64,000 nucleotides of DNA from NCBI RefSeq assembly GCF_018531425.1, contig NZ_JAHBOI010000002.1:574956-638955 (forward strand). Direction: 5' to 3'. Both the position numbers and the translations under genes were made by a program. This DNA is from Paenarthrobacter sp. DKR-5 (GTDB taxonomy: Bacteria > Actinomycetota > Actinomycetes > Actinomycetales > Micrococcaceae). Below, piece after piece: positions 61,481-64,000 of the stretch. Within the stretch, counting starts at the first letter, position 1. Every line of letters begins with the position of its first letter. Below the pieces are notes generated by a model. That model had not been told where the DNA came from, searched no databases, and saw only the letters and a program-made list of their open reading frames with translations.

Positions 61481-63560
61481 CGCCGTGCCGGGTCGGGGCA
61501 ACCTCGCCGGGCTCGGTGAAGATCGCGTCCATGGACGCCGGACGGGCGGTGTCCTGTTCCGGCTGCTCCCGAGGAGCTTCGGAAGGGCCGGCCGCGTCGT
61601 CCGCGGGCTCCTGCCCGGCGGGCGCCGGCACAGTTTCCTGCGCTGCGTCCGTGGGAAGAGCCTCGGGCGCAGAGTCAGCAGGCTCGGCGTCGGCCGGCGC
61701 GGTGTCGGCTGGCTCGGTGTCGGCTGGCGCGGCGTCGGCTGGCTCGGTGTCGGCTGGCTTCTCGTCAGCAGGCTCGGCGTCGGCCGGCTGGCGGCGAGGT
61801 GCCGTTTCGGGCTCCTCTTCGTCGCCGACAAGATCGATGATCTCCGGTTCGGCGAAGTCGCCCACGCCAAGGGCGTTCTCCGCGACAACCGCCTGGCGGC
61901 TCCAGCGCTCGGCCTCGTCGGCGCGTCCGGCGGCCTCAAGCGCCGCGGCGTAGGCGCGGAACAGCCGCGGGCTGTAGCTGAAGGCCCGGTTGATGTCGAG
62001 CTGCGGGATCTCCAGTTCGGCCACTGCGGCCTGGACGTCGCCAAGGTCCGAGCGGGCGCCGGAAGCGACCATGGCAAGCTCAACCTTGCCGGTGGCGTCG
62101 AGGTCCTGCGCATCCTCGGAGCGCGCCAGATCGAGTGCACGGTCCGGGCGTCCCAGGCCACGCTCGCAGTCCGCCATTACCGGCAGGTGCAGGTTCGAGC
62201 CACTGATCCGGCGGAAGGTCCGGAACTCCCGCAGCGCTTCGCCGTAGTGGCCGGCAGCGTAGGCCGTCAGGCCCACAGCCTCGCGCACGGCAGCCATCCG
62301 ACCACCCCGACGGCTCGCCGCCAGGGCGTGCTGGAACGCCAGCTCCGGTTCGTCGTCGATCAAGCGCCCGGCCATGACGAGGTGCTTGGACACCCACTCC
62401 GCGTTCTTGGACTCCAAGGTCCGCAGCTGAGCCTTGGTCACTCGGTCAAGCTCGCTGCCGGTCACGTCCTCGTCGATCTCGGGAGACCGCTCGCGGTCGG
62501 GACGGTTGCTGCTGCGCAGGTCCCGTGCGTTATGGGTCGGAGCGGGCCTCTGCTCGTCGCGGTTGGCCCAGCCGTTCTCCGCCCGCTCATCCCGCCGGCG
62601 GTCCTCCCGCGGACGGTCGCTGCCGCGGAATCCCCGGTCCTGCCGAGGTCCACGGTCCTCACGGGGGCCACGGTCTTCACGGGGCCCACGGTCTTCACGG
62701 GGTCCACCGTCTTCACGGGGTCCACCGAACCGCGGGCGCTCGGGCCCGCGGTCACGGTCACCGAAGGGACGACGCTCATCACGCTGCGGACGATCACCGT
62801 AAGGCTTGCGATCACGGTCACCAAAGGGACGACGCTCATCACGCTGCGGACGATCACCGTAAGGCTTGCGATCACGGTCACCAAAGGGACGACGCTCATC
62901 ACGCTGCGGACGATCACCGTAAGGCCGGCGGTCGCCCTCGCGGGCCGGCCCGCGGTTGCCCTCGTACGGCGGGCGCCCCTCACGGCGAGGCTGGCTGCGG
63001 TCTCCGAAGCCACGATCCTCGCGCGGCCGGAAGTCACGGTCACGGTCACCGTAGGGCTTGCGATCACGCTCACCGAAGGGACGACGCTCATCCCGCTGCG
63101 GGCGGTCGCCGTAAGGCCGGCGGTCGCCCTCGCGGGCCGGCCCGCGGTTGCCCTCGTACGGCGGGCGCCCCTCACGGCGAGGCTGGCTGCGGTCTCCGAA
63201 GCCACGATCCTCGCGCGGCCGGAAGTCACGGTCACGGTCACCGAACGGCTTACGATCCCGGTCAGGTCGTGCAGAGGAGCGAGGCGCTCCGCCCCGCTCT
63301 GACCCGCCCGGGCGGCCAAAGCCGCGGTCGGATCCGGAGCCACGACGGAACCCTCCGCGGTCGTTGTCCCGGCGGTCCTCGCCGAAGGAGCGGTCGGAAC
63401 CACCTTCGCGTTGCGGGCGGCCCTGACCTTCGTCCCGCGAACGGAACCCGCGCGGGTTGCCGCCGGAGTTGTTGGTGCGGCGGTACGCTCCGCCGGACGG
63501 GCCGCTGTCGCGTCCTCCGCGTCCGCGGTCTCCGCGATCGCCGTTGGTCTGTTCAGCCAT
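61473..63560 (-). CDS. Repeat-rich Arg/Asp/Gly protein with TPR-like core
   Basis: A 695-residue protein in three parts. Residues 1-365 are disordered and very rich in Arg, Asp, Gly and Pro, with 20-residue units such as RKPYGDRPQRDERRPFGDRD and six-residue GPREDR units. Residues 370-565 are helical with TPR-like pairs (LAFQHALAASRRGGRMAAV, GHYGEALREFRTFRRISG, GRADEAERWSRQAV). Residues 570-695 form an acidic Pro/Ala/Glu tail with EPAD repeats. GAGGAG sits six bases before the ATG, which fixes the start. The core matches the Rv1691 type at this locus; RNA binding by the N-terminus is inferred. Confidence 0.82.
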   Translation of the reverse strand: MAEQTNGDRGDRGRGGRDSGPSGGAYRRTNNSGGNPRGFRSRDEGQGRPQREGGSDRSFGEDRRDNDRGGFRRGSGSDRGFGRPGGSERGGAPRSSARPDRDRKPFGDRDRDFRPREDRGFGDRSQPRREGRPPYEGNRGPAREGDRRPYGDRPQRDERRPFGERDRKPYGDRDRDFRPREDRGFGDRSQPRREGRPPYEGNRGPAREGDRRPYGDRPQRDERRPFGDRDRKPYGDRPQRDERRPFGDRDRKPYGDRPQRDERRPFGDRDRGPERPRFGGPREDGGPREDRGPREDRGPREDRGPRQDRGFRGSDRPREDRRRDERAENGWANRDEQRPAPTHNARDLRSSNRPDRERSPEIDEDVTGSELDRVTKAQLRTLESKNAEWVSKHLVMAGRLIDDEPELAFQHALAASRRGGRMAAVREAVGLTAYAAGHYGEALREFRTFRRISGSNLHLPVMADCERGLGRPDRALDLARSEDAQDLDATGKVELAMVASGARSDLGDVQAAVAELEIPQLDINRAFSYSPRLFRAYAAALEAAGRADEAERWSRQAVVAENALGVGDFAEPEIIDLVGDEEEPETAPRRQPADAEPADEKPADTEPADAAPADTEPADTAPADAEPADSAPEALPTDAAQETVPAPAGQEPADDAAGPSEAPREQPEQDTARPASMDAIFTEPGEVAPTRHGDD
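61660..61800 (-). repeat. EPAD-type minisatellite in the acidic tail
   Basis: On the plus strand, variants of TCGGCTGGCTCGGTG recur seven to nine times, coding EPADTEPADAAPADTEPAD on the minus strand. Units are 15-18 bases and imperfect. Confidence 0.7.
62650..62721 (-). repeat. Four 18-bp repeats coding GPREDR
   Basis: Units start at 62650, 62668, 62686 and 62704, each close to CCACGGTCTTCACGGGG plus one base, and keep the reading frame. They code successive GPREDR/GPREDG units of the disordered domain. Confidence 0.85.
62756..62918 (-). repeat. 60-bp tandem repeats in the disordered domain
   Basis: Two full units (62756-62815, 62816-62875) and a third partial one (62876-62918) differ by only one base (CCGAAGG versus CCAAAGG). 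Each codes 20 residues around PYGDRPQRDERRPFGDRDRK. A diverged copy lies near 63047-63112. Confidence 0.92.
62919..63243 (-). repeat. 192-bp-period duplication with 133 identical bases
   Basis: Positions 62919-63051 are identical to 63111-63243. The 192-base period codes 64 residues, so the duplication keeps the frame. Perfect identity over 133 bases indicates a recent event or ongoing homogenisation. Confidence 0.9.
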
Positions 63561-63840
63561 GCCGGACTCCTCTGCTTATGAGCTGACTAACCGGCACAGT
63601 ACAAGCCGCTCTTCCTGGTCAAACTCTTCTGTATCCTGCCGAACGATGCGCGCCGGCGGAACCAATTCATTCTAGTCGAGATTGGAGCTCGCTTCCGGCG
63701 CCCCGACAGCGCCCCGAGTACCACCCCCAGGGCTCGCGGGTGTGCGGGTGGTGAGGGTTCCGCCCGTGGGGTGGGGTCGCCGGCTGCAAAGCCGGGGGTG
63801 CCACGGGGTGGTGTGGTGGGTGTGGTGTTTTAAGTGGGTG
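63561..63840. other. Intergenic region between repeat-protein gene and rrn end
   Basis: About 280 bases without a credible gene. A possible -10 for the repeat-protein gene, TAGAAT on the minus strand, lies at 63669-63674. The segment 63730-63840 is unusually G/T rich on the plus strand (GGGTGGTG-like words) and is probably the trailing part of the rrn transcript. Confidence 0.5.
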
Positions 63841-63870
63841 AGGGCCCCGCACCTGGTGGTGCGGGGCCCT
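63841..63870 (-). terminator. rrn operon terminator hairpin
   Basis: A perfect 13-base stem, AGGGCCCCGCACC (63841-63853) and its complement (63858-63870), with a TGGT loop. It lies 14 bases beyond the 5S rRNA on the minus strand. Confidence 0.85.
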
Positions 63871-63883
63871 CATTCTAAGTGTG

Positions 63884-64000
63884 GTCCGGCGGTGTCCTAC
63901 TCTCCCACACCCTCGCGAGTGCAGTACCATCGGCGCTGTGGGCCTTAGCTTCCGGGTTCGGAATGGGACCGGGCGTTTCCCCCACGCTATGACCGCCGTA
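63884..64000 (-). rRNA. rrf: 5S ribosomal RNA (5' end at or just beyond the window edge)
   Basis: The minus strand reads TACGGCGGTCATAGCG, GGGGGAAACGCCCGG, CCATTCCGAACCCGGAAG, CTAAGGCCCACAGCGCCGAT and GGGAGAGTAGG before ACACCGCC, which pairs with GGCGGT to close helix I. These are the invariant 5S blocks. A few 5' bases may lie outside the window. The 3' end is placed at 63884 by helix I and is accurate to a few bases. Confidence 0.95.

Noticed and set aside
62756..63243. CRISPR-like array
   Set aside because: Units are adjacent with no unique spacers, lie in frame within a gene, and no cas gene is nearby.
61458..63302. Long open frames on both strands over the repeat-rich gene (also 62462-63403 on the minus strand)
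   Set aside because: In-frame repeats without stops keep several frames open. Only the 695-residue frame has GAGGAG before its ATG and a folded TPR-like core.

Overview
The window is high-GC, gene-dense chromosomal DNA from an actinobacterium, most likely a member of the Micrococcaceae close to Arthrobacter. This rests on protein character and on gene order. Several blocks keep the order known from Mycobacterium and other Actinobacteria: mraZ-rsmH-ftsL-ftsI; the idsA / Rv2175c / pknL / class II aroG / acyltransferase region; gcvH-garA-ftsR-DUF151-merR; parA-scpA-scpB-rluB-cmk-der; and xerD-nudix-pyrG-recN-nadK-tlyA-HAD. No insertion sequence, prophage, CRISPR array or broken gene was seen. 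The only RNA genes are a tRNA-Pro(GGG) and a 5S rRNA at the right edge, which marks the end of an rrn operon lying beyond the window on the minus strand.

Layout. 1-3.6 kb: start of the division and cell wall cluster on the minus strand, with a promoter carrying three evenly spaced MraZ boxes. 3.7-16.7 kb: dinB, a lipoprotein plus polyprenyl synthase, an Rv2175c-like DNA-binding protein, a LysM lytic transglycosylase, the PASTA kinase pknL, class II DAHP synthase, an acyltransferase, a hydrolase and an MFS/MarR pair. 16.7-25.9 kb: ROK glucokinase, acyl-CoA ligase, a MinD-like ATPase, pyruvate carboxylase and a ParA-like ATPase. 26-30.4 kb: merR, DUF151 nuclease, ftsR, garA, gcvH and a secreted sugar dehydrogenase. 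30.4-38.2 kb: tRNA-Pro, der, a second acyltransferase, cmk, tyrA, rluB, scpB, scpA and parA.

38.4-52.7 kb is a carbon-use module set between two conserved housekeeping blocks. It holds a C4-dicarboxylate symporter with a divergent DcuS/DcuR-type two-component system. Next come propionyl-CoA synthetase divergent from a GntR regulator, then prpD-prpB-prpC, then PEP synthase with its regulatory kinase/pyrophosphorylase. Together these would take up C4 acids, turn propionate into pyruvate and succinate by the methylcitrate cycle, and lift pyruvate to PEP for gluconeogenesis. Short palindromes in the control regions suggest dedicated regulation.

52.7-64 kb: two Nudix hydrolases, xerD, pyrG, recN, nadK, tlyA, a small protein, a HAD phosphatase and a 695-residue protein whose N-terminal half is an Arg/Asp/Gly-rich disordered domain built from tandem repeats. 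Nothing seen is clearly an undescribed system. The best leads for new biology are that repeat protein, a His-rich small protein with a seven-fold Gly pentad repeat next to prpE, and the regulatory sites of the carbon module.
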